Part shown: piece by piece, positions 47,872 to 58,265 of the stretch
Layout: every line of letters begins with the position of its first letter
Numbering within the stretch: position 1 is the first letter of the stretch
Position numbers and translations under genes: made by a program
The notes under the pieces: generated by a model
Told to the model about the DNA's origin: nothing
The model's input: the letters and a program-made list of their open reading frames with translations, nothing else
Database searches by the model: none
NCBI GenBank assembly: GCA_963801045.1
Contig: CAWDDC010000003.1
Coordinates: 744,001-808,000, forward strand
Reading direction: 5' to 3'
Source: JACCWP01 sp963801045
Lineage (GTDB): Bacteria > Actinomycetota > Actinomycetes > Propionibacteriales > Nocardioidaceae
DNA length: 64,000 nucleotides

Positions 47872-50364
47872 GAGTTGCCTCCCTGGCTGGCATCCCCGGT
47901 GGGTAGCTGGCCGCTGCTGCCGTCGCCGGCCGCCTGCGCAGCATTGACCGGCTGGCCGACCGAGACCTCGCCGATGGTCCGGCCCTGGATCGCCTGCCAC
48001 ACCCGGTGCGGCGAGCACGGCATCGGTACGTCGTCGACGCCCCACGGCCGCAGCGCGTCGACGATGGCGTTGACCACCGCCGGCGTCGAGGCGATCGTGC
48101 CCGCCTCGCCGACGCCCTTGGCGCCCATGTCGTTGGCGATCGCCGGCGTCACGGTGCGGTCGGTGTCGAAGTGCGGCAGGTCGGCCGCGCTCGGCACCAG
48201 GTAGTCGACGAACGAGCCGGTGACCAGGGTGCCGGACTCGTCGTAGACGGCCTCCTCGAACAGCGCCTGCGCGATGCCCTGCACCAGCCCGCCGTGCACC
48301 TGACCGTCGACGATCAGCGGGTTGATCACCTTGCCGATGTCGTCGACGCAGACGTACTTGCGGATGGTGACCTCACCGGTCTCGGTGTCGACGTCGGTCG
48401 CGCACAGGTGGGTGCCGTGCGGGAACGAGAAGTTGACCGGGTCGAACGTCGCGTCGGCGTCGATCGTCGCCTCCACCCCGTCGGGCAGGTCGTGTGCGGC
48501 GAAGGTCGCGAGCGACACGTCCCCGATGCCGACGCCCTTGTCGGTGCCGCGGACGGTGAACTGTCCGCCCTCGAAGTCGAGGTCGTCGGGGCTCGCCTCG
48601 AGCATGTGCGCGGCGATGACCTTGGCCTTCTCGATCACCTTGCCCGCGGCGTTGAGCACCGCCTGCCCGCCCACGACCAGCGAGCGGGACCCGTACGTGT
48701 CCATGCCCTTGTGTGCGATCTGGGTGTCGCCGTGCAGCACCTCGACGTCCTCGAACGCCACTCCGAGCTTGTCGGCCACGAGCTGGCTCCACGCCGTCTC
48801 GTGTCCCTGCCCGTGCGCCGACGCACCGGTGACGACCTCGACCTTGCCGGTCGGCAGCATCCGGATGGACGCGCTCTCCCAGCCGCCCGCGCCGTACGCC
48901 AGCGAGCCGAGCACCCGCGAGGGCGCCAGCCCGCACATCTCGGTGAAGGTCGAGATGCCGATGCCCAGCTGGACCGGGTCCTTGCGCTCGCGACGCTCGG
49001 CCTGCTCCTGGCGCAGCGCGTCGTAGCCGAACATCTCCTTGGCCTTGGCCGTGGCCGCCTCGTAGTTGCCGGAGTCGTACTCGAGGCCGCTGACCGTGGC
49101 GAACGGGAACTCGTCGTGCTTGATCCAGTTCTTCTCCCGGATCTCCAACGGGTCCACGCCGAGCTCGTGGGCGAGCTCGTCCATGATCCGCTCGACGGCG
49201 TAGGTCGCCTCCGGACGGCCCGCGCCGCGGTAGGCGTCGGTCCAGGTCTTGTTGGTGAAGACGGTGGTGAGGTCGAAGCGGTAGGCGTCGAACTTGTAGA
49301 TGCCGTTGAACATGAACGCGCCGAGCGTCGGCACGCCACCGCCGATGAGCGAGAGGTACGCGCCCATGTCGGCCAGCAGCTCCGCCTTGAGCCCGGTGAC
49401 CGTGCCGTCCTTGGTGGCCGACAGCGTCATCTTCTGGACCTGGTCGCGACCGTGGTGGGCCGACAGCAGCGACTCGCTGCGGGTCTCGGTGTACTTGACC
49501 GGCTTGCCCAGCTGCTGGGCGGCCAGCACGGTGATGATCTCCTCCGGCGTGACCTGCAGCTTGCCGCCGAAGCCGCCACCGACGTCGGGTGCGATCACCC
49601 GCAGCTTGCTCTCGGAGATGCCGAGCGTGAGCGCGAGCATCACCCGCAGCACGTGCGGGATCTGGGTGGCGTCCCACAGCACGATCTGCTCACCGGTCGG
49701 GTCGCAGACCGTCGAGCGGGGCTCCATGAACGCCGGGATCAGCCGCTGCTGGCGGTAGGTGCGCTCGATGACGATGCCGCTCTCGCGAGCGGTGGCGATC
49801 TTGGCGTCGACGTCCTCTCCGCCCTCGGGGGTGGGGTCGAGGACGAAGTGCGCGCTGATGTTCGTACCGAGGTCGGGGTGGACGAGGTCGGCTCCGTCGG
49901 CGACAGCGGCCTCGATGTCCAGCACGACCGGCAGGTCGTCGTAGTCGACGTCGACCAGCTCGACGGCGTCGCGTGCCTCGCGCGCACTGCGCGCCACGAT
50001 GCAGGCGACGATCTCGCCGGCGTAGTTGACCTCGTCGACGGCGATCGACGGGTGGGCCGGCGCCTTCTGCTCCGGGGTGATCGGCCAGGCGTTGGGCAGG
50101 CTGCCCTGGCTGTCGGCCACGTCGCGGCCGGTGAGGACGCTTGACCACGCCTGGCGACGCCTTGGCGGCCTCGACGTCGATGGCGGTGATCGTCGCGTGC
50201 GCCATCGGGCTGCGGACCATCGCGAGGTGCAGCATCCCCGGGAGCTGGATGTTGTCGGTGAACCGGGTGCGCCCGGTGAGCAGCCGGCGGTCCTCCTTGC
50301 GGCGGCGCGGGGAGCCGACCTCGAGCGCGGGAGCCGGCGGTGTCGGTGCGGTCGTCGACAGCAG

Positions 50365-50368
<4 letters not shown>
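47868..50368 (-). CDS. coxL: molybdopterin-binding large subunit, form II CoxL-like (two frame breaks)
   Basis: About 832 residues of the xanthine oxidase family. Cofactor-site motifs: VIAPDVGGGFGGKLQVTPEE, AYRGAGRPEATYAVER and the catalytic Glu loop GVGEAGTIASTPAVVNA. AYRGAGR rather than AYRCSFR places it with form II, so CO oxidation is doubtful and another purine, aldehyde or carboxylate substrate is likely. +1 shifts near 50335 and 50140, both in the N-terminal 80 residues. ATG 50368 overlaps coxS. Confidence 0.9.
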
Positions 50369-50844
<476 letters not shown>

Positions 50845-51036
50845 TCCACGCCCCACCCTTCGTGTCGCCGCGACTGCAGGCACAGACCTGCTCGGCGACG
50901 TCGACCGGCCTGCGCTGGGCTCATCCCACCCCCGGGTGACCTGGCGCACAAGCCGATGTTTCAGATGATTGAAATCTGAGCGACTCGGTCGACCGCTTCT
51001 GCGGTGCGGATCGGAGAATGTCACCGTGGATGAGGT

Positions 51037-51055
51037 TTAGGTAACCCTAACCCGG
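51037..51055 (+). promoter_or_regulatory. possible DtxR/IdeR iron box
   Basis: TTAGGTAACCCTAACCCGG matches 14 of 19 positions of the DtxR consensus (TTAGGTTAGSCTAACCTAA), with the left and central parts intact. It stands in the 388-bp gap 50845-51232 between the divergent coxS and secreted-protein genes; nothing else is recognised in that gap. Confidence 0.35.
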
Positions 51056-51232
51056 CTGACCGTCGGGTCCCCGGTCGCTGACATGGCTGCCGAACCCGCC
51101 AGCCAGCTACGCCCTACGGACAGTCACGGCAGCCGCGAAAGCAGTAGTAACGGCACTGTCGCACGCCCCTGCTGACAATCTCCAGGTGGCTGGTCGCGCC
51201 ACGGGGAGCGACCCACTCTCGGAAGGCACCAC

Positions 51233-52111
51233 ATGAACAAGGCATTCACGCGCGGCCTGATCGTCGGCTCGGCGGTCGGGGTCATCGCCGCTGCGATCAG
51301 CGTTCCCCTCGCCAGCTCCGCGACGGATCCTGCTCCACCGGCGGCGGCAGCGCCCGCCCCCACGCTGACCGTGCCGCTGGCGCAGAGCTTCGTGCTGGGC
51401 GGCCAGATCAGCGCGTCCGAGGGACCGGGAGGCGATCAGTACACGCAGAGCATCCCGATGCGGCTCCGGTGGACCTCCACCGGGGCACCGGACCGCTTCT
51501 TCGACATCGCGGCCTTCCACACCGGTCCGTGCGAACCCGCGTCCTTCGAGACGACGATCGACGCGGACACCCAGACGCCCGCGCGTCGATGTGACCGTCA
51601 ACGACGATCACGGCACCGCAGCGTGTCCCGAGAAGGACGGCTTCACCGTCATCGCGACCAACCCGGACGGCAACCTCATCGGCAAGCAGGTGCTCAAGCG
51701 GTACCCGACCGTGTACCAGGAGGATGGCCAGGTCCCGGCAGGCGCGACGGCACGATCGCTCACCGTCAACTACTCGGGAGCATGGTCGTTGGCCTTCTGT
51801 GACTGCGCCTCCGGCGCCGCCCAGCGACGTACGAACGCAGACCGGAGCAGCGGCGGCGATCACCCGCACGTTCGCACGCGGTGAGCACGTTGCGCTCGTG
51901 ATGGCCGAGGGTCCGGGCCGTGGGAAGGCCGCGATCTTCATCGACGGTACGCACGATGGAGACGGTCGACACCTTCGCGGCCGCGAACACCAACCGGATC
52001 ATCGAGTGGGACATGGCCATGTCCAAGGGGACGCACACGATCCGTGTCGTCAATCAGGGCACTGCCGGTCGCACGCGCATCGATCTGGACGCGATCCTGA
52101 CCACGTCGTGA
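51233..52111 (+). CDS. secreted protein with a C-terminal carbohydrate-binding-like beta-sandwich (three frame breaks)
   Basis: About 290 residues. Signal peptide from FTRGLIVGSAVGVIAAAIS, then an Ala/Pro linker. A middle segment (FDIAAFHTGPCEPASFETT, CPEKDGFTVIATNPDGNLIG) is unrecognised. The C-terminus (GEHVALVMAEGPGRGKAAIF, GTHTIRVVNQGTAGRTRIDL) follows the pattern of a common actinobacterial extracellular beta-sandwich that may bind glycans. +1 shifts near 51585, 51830 and 51952. ATG 51233 has GGAAGG upstream. Confidence 0.6.
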
Positions 52112-52123
52112 CGGCTGGGCCGG

Positions 52124-52986
52124 TCAGTCACCCACCAGCACCGGGGTCGCCTCCCGGATGACCAGGTCGGTCGGGTACCCGGCGGCCGGCACCGTCTCGT
52201 CGATCGTCTGCCAGGCGCCGCCGTCGACCCGGTAGCGGACCTGGTAGGCGACGTCGACCGCGGGGCGCACCTGCACCCCCGCGTCGTCGTAGGCGTGCAC
52301 GATGTCGGTGGCCGGGTACGGCGCGCCGGGGCCGTCGGTCGTGGTGGCTGAGCCGTCGCCGAACGACCACGAGTACGTCGCCGGCGCCGCCTCCACGTCG
52401 ACGGTGTAGCCGAGGAGCTGCACCGTCCTCGCCCACTCCGGCGGCTCGGCGTAGAAGATCGTGTCGAGGTTGACCAGCGTCTCCCCCGCCGGCTGTACCC
52501 GCACCGTCAGGCGCGGCAGCCCCAGGCGGCGGACTTCGTTGAGGACCAGGTCATCGGTGACGACCGGCGGAGTTCGCGCCTCGGGCGGCCCTCCGCGGCA
52601 GTGACGTCGCCCAGGCACGCCATCCGACGTCGGGGTCGGGTCTCCTCTGCGTCAGTGACCTGGCGGACCCAGAGCATCCAACGCAGCTCGTCCGGGCCGC
52701 CGGGCACAGGATGCGCCGCACTGCACACGACATCATTGGCCGCCCGGGTGATTCTCGCGAGCAGCGCAGAGCAGCCAGAGGTACTGCCAGGTCGCGCCGG
52801 ACTGAGACCTCGGCTGCCACCAGAACCGGATCCGGGCCGCTCGCCGTCTTCCTTCAGATCGTCGACGCCCGGACTATGTGGATTGCTGCCGGCTCCACCA
52901 TCGGTGTCGGCCGGGGCTGGCGACGTTGCTGACGCCAATGCACGGCGACGACGACAGCCAAGCAGGATGCCGACAGGCTGTCTCAT
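52124..52986 (-). CDS. secreted PKD-domain protein (one frame break)
   Basis: About 285 residues. The PKD signature YSWSFGDGSATTTDGPG with the later HAYDDAGVQVRPAVDV is clear; before it come a Cys-containing segment (VVCSAAHPVPGGPDELRW, RRRMACLGDV) and LVLNEVRRLGLPRLTVRVQ, the layout of a PKD family frequent in Nocardioidaceae. A short hydrophobic N-terminus may be a signal peptide, but is poorly preserved (possible further indel near 52960). +1 shift near 52590. Convergent with the preceding secreted protein and downstream of the DUF6318-like gene. Confidence 0.65.
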
Positions 52987-53004
52987 GCGTCATCCCCCGT
53001 GAAG

Positions 53005-53562
53005 TCAGTGCACGTGCCAGCGTCCCCCGGTGCGTCTCAGGCCAAGCGCAGGGAGTAGCGCTCTCGCCCCGAACGGTTTCGCTCGGACTGCCTGCTCCTT
53101 GATGTAGACGCAGTGGTGCCGACATGACCTGCACCAGAGCGACACGACATCGTCCGCTCGGTCGTTGACGAAAACGCGACGTTGGTCGCCAACCCCGCGT
53201 CTCATTGGATCCGCCAGCCGCGTACTGCTCCTCGAAGCTGTCTCGCGTAGTCGTCGCAGCCACCGCAGCCGGGCTGGCGCCGCCGCGCGAAACGCCTCGG
53301 TGTCACCCGTGACCATGGCGTAGTTCAAGAGCTCGATGTAGTACCCGACGAACGCCTTGGCTGCGGCGGCCGACCCACCCTGCGCCTCGGCGGGCACCGT
53401 GGGCTCGACCGGGCCGGCGGGCGTCGTGGTGTCAGTCGGCCCCACCGTGGTCGACGAGGCCGTCGTGGGCGTGGGCTCGGCATCGTCCGAATCACCCGTG
53501 CACCCGGTCACCCCGAGAGCGCAGGCGACCACCACGACCGCTGCCCAGCGCCGACCACCCAC
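53005..53562 (-). CDS. DUF6318-like lipoprotein (several frame breaks)
   Basis: About 185 residues. Signal peptide with lipobox VTGC near residue 21, a Thr/Pro-rich linker, then AAAKAFVGYYIELLNYAMVT followed by GDTEAFR, which is the DUF6318 pattern. The frame is lost near 53270 and recovers by 53170 (a Cys-rich CGGCDDY segment and GGSNETRGWRPT appear in the other frames), and the end LRRTGGRWHVH is again in the first frame. It probably forms an operon with the PKD protein 18 bases downstream. Function unknown; likely attached to the outer face of the membrane. Confidence 0.6.
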   Translation of the reverse strand: MGGRRWAAVVVVACALGVTGCTGDSDDAEPTPTTASSTTVGPTDTTTPAGPVEPTVPAEAQGGSAAAAKAFVGYYIELLNYAMVTGDTEAFRAAAPARLRWLRRLRETASRSSTRLADPMRRGVGDQRRVFVNDRADDVVSLWCRSCRHHCVYIKEQAVRAKPFGARALLPALGLRRTGGRWHVH

Positions 53563-53649
53563 GACCCCACCTCCGAGCCAGTGGGCGGCAGGTTAGCCCC
53601 GCTCGAATCCGGACATAACCCCCACAGCCGAATCTGTGGACGGCACCGC

Positions 53650-54813
53650 TCAGGCGTCGACTTCCCCGCGCTCGCTGTGGGTGATCGTGTTGTGGATACG
53701 GCCGTCGAGCTCGGCCAGCGGCCGGCCGCCGCCTCCCCAGCGCAGCGCGATCATCTCGGCGGCGATGGACACCGCGGTCTCCTCGGGCGTACGCGCACCG
53801 AGGTCGAGACCGATCGGGCTGGACATCCGCTCCAGCTCCTTCTCGGACAGGCCGGCCTCCCGGAGCCGGGCCAGCCGGTCGTCGTGGGTGAGCCGCGAGC
53901 CCATCGCGCCGACGTAGGCCACGTCCGGCAGCCGGAGCGCGATCTCGAGCAGCGGCACGTCGAACTTCGGGTCGTGGGTGAGCACCGTGATCACGGTCCG
54001 CGCGTCGATCGCGCCGGCCTCGGCCTGCCGGCGCAGGTAGCGGTGCGGCCACTCCACGACGACCTCGTCGGCGTCGGGGAAGCGCGCCGGCGTCGCGAAC
54101 ACCGGCCGGGCGTCGCACACCGTCACCTGATAGCCGAGGAACGACCCCACCCGCGCCACGGCGGCGGCGAAGTCGATGGCACCGAACACGAGCATCCGCG
54201 GCTTGGGCGCGTACGACGCGCAGAACACCCGCATGCCCTCGCCGCGCCGCTGGCCGTCCGGGCCGTACGTGAGCAGCTGGCTGCGTCCCTGCGCGAGCAG
54301 CCCGCGGACGTCGTCGGTGACTGCGTCGTCGGCGCGGCCGCTGCCGAGGCCGCCCTGGACCGGCACGTCGGCGTCCTCCGGACGCACGACCAGGCGGCGG
54401 CCGACCCAGCCGGCGTCCGGGTGGTCGACCACGGTCACCACGGCGACCGGCCGTCCGGCCTCGACGTCGGCGGCGATCTCACCGAGCTCGGGGAACGTCT
54501 CCTGCGACACCTTCTCCACGAACACGTCCAGCACCCCGCCGCAGGTCAGCCCGACGGCGAACGCGTCACCGTCGCTGATGCCGTAGCGGTGCAGCTCCGG
54601 ACCGCCCTCAGCGACCACCTGCTGGGCCAGCTCGTAGACCGCGCCCTCGACGCAGCCACCCGACACCGACCCCACGGCGGTGCCGTCGGGTCCGACCAGC
54701 ATGGAGGCACCGGCCGGACGGGGCGCCGAGCGCCAGGTCGCCACGACGGTGCCGACACCGACGGTCTCGCCGGCGTCCCACCACTCCCGCAGCTCCTCCA
54801 TCACGTCACGCAC
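53650..54813 (-). CDS. XdhC/CoxI-family molybdenum hydroxylase maturation protein
   Basis: 387 residues, intact. N-terminal XdhC_CoxI domain (GTVVATWRSAPRPAGASML, GSVSGGCVEGAVYELAQ, LTCGGVLDVFVEKV) and C-terminal Rossmann domain (MLVFGAIDFAAAVARVGSFL, HDPKFDVPLLEIAL, VGAMGSRLTHDDRLARLREA). XdhC proteins bind the Mo cofactor, help its sulfuration and insert it into the large subunit, here presumably the CoxL product. GTG 54813 overlaps the CoxE-like gene by 8 bases. Lies 2.8 kb upstream of coxS on the same strand, separated by the secreted-protein genes. Confidence 0.9.
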   Translation of the reverse strand: MRDVMEELREWWDAGETVGVGTVVATWRSAPRPAGASMLVGPDGTAVGSVSGGCVEGAVYELAQQVVAEGGPELHRYGISDGDAFAVGLTCGGVLDVFVEKVSQETFPELGEIAADVEAGRPVAVVTVVDHPDAGWVGRRLVVRPEDADVPVQGGLGSGRADDAVTDDVRGLLAQGRSQLLTYGPDGQRRGEGMRVFCASYAPKPRMLVFGAIDFAAAVARVGSFLGYQVTVCDARPVFATPARFPDADEVVVEWPHRYLRRQAEAGAIDARTVITVLTHDPKFDVPLLEIALRLPDVAYVGAMGSRLTHDDRLARLREAGLSEKELERMSSPIGLDLGARTPEETAVSIAAEMIALRWGGGGRPLAELDGRIHNTITHSERGEVDA

Positions 54814-55904
54814 TGCCGATCGCCTCCAACAGCTCCTCGAACGTCGCCAGCGAGTGCCCGGCCAGCAGCTCGTCGACGTGCGGCAGCACCGCGATGATCC
54901 CGCCCTGCACCGGCAGGTAGCCGGCCTTGCCGCGGTGCGGGTTCACCCACACCAGCCGGTGCGCCAGCCGCCGCAGCCGCTGGACCTGTTCGCCGAGCAG
55001 GACCGCGTCACCGCGTTCCCAACCGTCGCTCAGCACAACCACGACGGCCCCCCGCGCCATCCCGCGCTGACCGTGCCGGTCGAGGAACGCACGCAGCACC
55101 TCGCCCAGCCGGGTGCCGCCCGACCAGTCCGGCACGGTGTCGCCGGCGGCACGCAACGCGGCATCACCGTCCCGCCGGCGCAGGGCCGCCGTCACCCGGG
55201 TCAGCCGGGTGCCCATCGTCAGCACCTCGGTGGTCGCGGGCGCCGCCTGCACGACCCGGTGCGCGAGCCGCAGCAGATGATCGGCGTACGGCTCCATCGA
55301 CCCCGAGACGTCGACCAGCAGCACCACCCGCCGCGGGCGCGGACGCGCGCCGGCGGTGCCGCAACGGGCCGGGTTCGCCGCCCCGGCGCAGCTGGTCGCG
55401 CATCGTGCGGGCGGCGTCGATCCGGCCGCGCCGGTGCGGCCGCATCCGCGGGCCGGTACGTCGCGGCGGCCGCACCACGAGACCGTCGAGCAGCCGATCG
55501 AGCAGCTGCCGCTCGGTGGCGTCCATGTCGGCCACGTCGCGGTGCCGCAGCACCTCGGCCCGGCTCGCGATCGCCCGCGCGTTCAGCGAGCGCTCCTCGC
55601 CGGCGCCCTGCTGGTCGCCGCCCGTCAGGTCGGGCCGCAGCGTCTCCCGGGTCGTCTGCCGGGTACGTACGCCCTGCGGGTGCTCGGCGGCGAACCACAG
55701 GCTGAACACGCTGTCGTAGCGGTCCACGTCGTCGCGGCTCCCGCACAGCGTGGCGCGGCCCGACCAGTAGACGGCGCCCCGCTCGCCCGCCCCCGCCAGC
55801 GCGACCGCCTGGCAGAACGCCTGCCCGCGATCGGGGGTCACCGGCAGCCCGGCGACGCGCAGCGCCTCGGCGAACCCGAGCAGCATCTCCTCCGGAGCGT
55901 TCAC
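54806..55904 (-). CDS. coxE: CoxE-like protein with von Willebrand A domain (one frame break)
   Basis: About 365 residues. The N-terminal part (MLLGFAEALRVAGLPVTPDR, DRYDSVFSLWFAAEHPQG) and C-terminal VWA domain with MIDAS motif (LLVDVSGSMEPYADHLL, TRLGEVLRAFLDRHG, VVVLSDGWERGDAVLL) are those of CoxE, which works with the AAA+ ATPase CoxD in introducing sulfur/copper or unfolding during maturation of the Mo enzyme. +1 shift near 55370. GTG 55904. It overlaps XdhC and is cut off from coxD by the nuclease gene on the other strand. Confidence 0.85.
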
Positions 55905-55987
55905 CGGAACGTCCCCGGCCGGAGGTGTGCGTGACACCGGGCGAGGGCATGAGTCAAACGACCGCCCCCTACCGGAAGGCGCACCCG

Positions 55988-56663
55988 ATGCCGTCGACGA
56001 CCACCCGTCTGCTGACCGCCGCCACCACGGCCGCCGCCCTCGTCTCGCTCGCGGGACCAGCAGCGGCGAGCGCACCCGACCAGCCGCTGGCCGCGGCGTA
56101 CACGCGCGCCGCTGAGTCAGGCGATCGCCGACCTGCCGGTCGCCACCGAGCAGCGCGACGGCTACGACCGGGATCTGTTCAACCACTGGGTCGACGCCGA
56201 CGGCGACGGGTGCGACGCCCGGGACGAGGTGCTCATCTCCGAGGCCGACGACCCGCCCGACGTGGGCACCGGCTGCTCGTTGACCGGCGGACGCTGGTTC
56301 TCGTACTACGACCGGGTCTCGTGGACCGACCCCGCCGACATCGACATCGACCACATGGTGCCGCTCGCCGAGGCCTGGGACTCCGGTGCCTACGGCTGGA
56401 CCTCGGACCAGCGCGAGACGTACGCGAACGACCTCGCCGACTACCGGACGCTGGTCGGCGTGACCGACGACGTCAACCAGGCCAAGGGCGACCAGGACAT
56501 CGCGGAGTGGCTGCCGACCTACGACGTCTGCCGCTACCTGGGCGAGTTCGTCGCGGTGAAGCACCGGTTCTCGCTGACCGTGGACACCGCCGAGAAGTCG
56601 GCGATGCAGGACGTCGCGTCCGGCTGCTCCGACGTCACGATCTCGGTGACCGAGGCCTGGTGA
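55988..56663 (+). CDS. secreted HNH nuclease-like protein, GmrSD/DUF1524 type (one frame break)
   Basis: About 224 residues. Signal peptide TRLLTAATTAAALVSLAG with cleavage after AAAS. The mature part is an HNH/DUF1524 fold: DADGDGCDARDEVLISEADD, the catalytic IDIDHMVPLAEAWDSGAYG, ANDLADYRTLVGVTDDVN and QAKGDQDIAEWLP, with Cys pairs expected outside the cell. It would cut nucleic acid extracellularly. +1 shift near 56115. ATG 55988 has GGAAGG upstream. It sits between coxD and coxE on the opposite strand. Confidence 0.8.
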
Positions 56664-56696
56664 GCTCACCGCTGCGCTGACTTCACGACGCTGACC

Positions 56697-57596
56697 TCAC
56701 GAGGCCAGCACCCGGTCGAGCTGGGCCCGCACCCGCTCGGTGTCCTCGCGGTACTTCACCACCGCGCCGAGGGTGGCGGCCGCCCCGGCCAGGTCGAGCT
56801 CGTCGCGGCCGAGCGCGTGCAGCGCGCGGGCCCAGTCGAGCGTCTCCGCCACGCCCGGTGGCTTGAGCAGCTCCTCGGAGTCGCGCAGCCGGTGCACCGC
56901 GAGCGTGACCTGCTCGGCCAGCCGCGCCGGCACCTCCGGCAGCCGGGCGCGGACGATCTCCACCTCGCGGGCGAGGCCCGGGTGGTCGATCCAGTGGTAG
57001 AGGCAGCGCCGCTTGAGCGCGTCGTGCAGCTCGCGGGTGCGGTTCGAGGTGAGCACCACGACCGGCGGCGGGTCGGCGGTGACCGTGCCGTGCTCGGGGA
57101 TGCTCACCTGGTACGTCGACAGCACCTCGAGCAGGAACGCCTCGAACTCGTCGTCGGCGCGGTCGACCTCGTCGACCAGCAGCACCGAGGGGCTCGTACG
57201 CAGCGCGCGCAGCACCGGACGGTCGAGCAGGAACCGCTCGCTGTAGAGCGACCGCTCGACCGCGTCGGCGTCGGCACCCTCCCCGGCGCCGGTCGCGCCG
57301 AGCGCCTCGAGGGTGCGCAGGTGCAGGATCTGGCGGGGGAAGTCCCAGTCGTAGAGCGCCTGGCTGGCGTCGATGCCCTCGTAGCACTGCAGCCGCACCA
57401 GCTCGACACCCAGCAGCTCGGCGAACGACTCGGCCAGCGCGGTCTTGCCGGTGCCGGGCTCGCCCTCGAGCAGCAGCGGACGCCGCATCGCCAGCGCGAG
57501 CCAGCCGGCGGTGGCCAGGCCCTCGTCGGCCAGGTAGCCGGTGTCGGCCAGGAGCTTGGTGAGCGCGGCGGGGGTCGGGACGTCGGGGTCGGGCAC
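56697..57596 (-). CDS. coxD: MoxR-type AAA+ ATPase (CoxD-like)
   Basis: About 299 residues, intact. Walker A GEPGTGKTALAESFAELL, Walker B LLVDEVDRADDEFEAFLLEV, sensor VVVLTSNRTRELHDALKRR. MoxR proteins paired with VWA proteins remodel metal enzymes; the CoxE-like partner lies 0.8 kb downstream. GTG 57596 chosen; GTG 57629 is an alternative. Convergent with the secreted nuclease (56663). Confidence 0.88.
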   Translation of the reverse strand: MPDPDVPTPAALTKLLADTGYLADEGLATAGWLALAMRRPLLLEGEPGTGKTALAESFAELLGVELVRLQCYEGIDASQALYDWDFPRQILHLRTLEALGATGAGEGADADAVERSLYSERFLLDRPVLRALRTSPSVLLVDEVDRADDEFEAFLLEVLSTYQVSIPEHGTVTADPPPVVVLTSNRTRELHDALKRRCLYHWIDHPGLAREVEIVRARLPEVPARLAEQVTLAVHRLRDSEELLKPPGVAETLDWARALHALGRDELDLAGAAATLGAVVKYREDTERVRAQLDRVLAS

Positions 57597-57603
57597 CGGT
57601 CCA

Positions 57604-58265
57604 TCATCGCTGCTGGCGGCGCCGCACACGAGCGAGGGCTCTGCTGGCGGCGGATGTCGACACGCCGCGCTGCGTACACCACTGGTTCACTGGTCACCGG
57701 TACACATGCACGAGGCCCCTCCAAGTATGAGTTGGAGGGGCCTCGCCTTCGCGTGTGCCGCACCCGTGCCACCGGCAAGCCGACTGCACGGATGCTCAGG
57801 GATGACGCCCCCGCCACAGTGCGGCCATCCGGTCACCGAGGTGACCGGGACGCCGCACCGGTGGTGCACCGCCCGATCGAGTCCTCACGAGCCCGGCGCC
57901 CTCGTCATCGGCGCCGCCTCCCGGGTTGCCCCGCGAGGTGCGGCCCGTCGGTTTCCCGACCGGTCCCTCGCCTTCTCGGTGCCGTTCTGCGACCGGGTCT
58001 CCCCGGCTGCTTCCCGACTCCGTATCCGGCGACGTGAGGAGGACATTAATGCCCGGATCCCTGTCGTGGCGGGGGTTGTGGCAACTTCTTCTCCCGGCGT
58101 TCTCCCGCCGTCCACCGACCCTGTGGATCGAGCGGTGGATGACCTGGGGACGAGAGATCCGGCGCCCATCCGCCGCGCCGCAGAAGCTGTGGATGTCGGA
58201 TGTGCACATGGTGTGGAGGGTGGCGGGAATTCCCTCCCCGGGTGGTCTCACATCGCGAGACGAGG
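57604..58265. other. intergenic region of about 660 bp without recognisable gene
   Basis: Open frames on both strands lack family similarity, ribosome-binding sites and a clear codon pattern (frequent Cys, Trp, Arg, Ser). The region contains one strong hairpin (57711-57745) and two TGTGGAT words (58122 and 58190 area). It could hold promoters for coxD or an untranslated RNA; I see nothing more definite. Confidence 0.5.
57711..57745. terminator. strong isolated hairpin
   Basis: CGAGGCCCCTCCAA (57711-57724) pairs perfectly with TTGGAGGGGCCTCG (57732-57745) around GTATGAG. It is about 115 bases upstream of coxD with no adjacent gene end, so it may terminate an unrecognised transcript or be part of an RNA element. 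Confidence 0.6.

Noticed and set aside
58110..58210. DnaA-box-like TGTGGAT words suggesting an origin
   Set aside because: Only partial matches to TTGTCCACA, no clustering and no dnaA/dnaN nearby.
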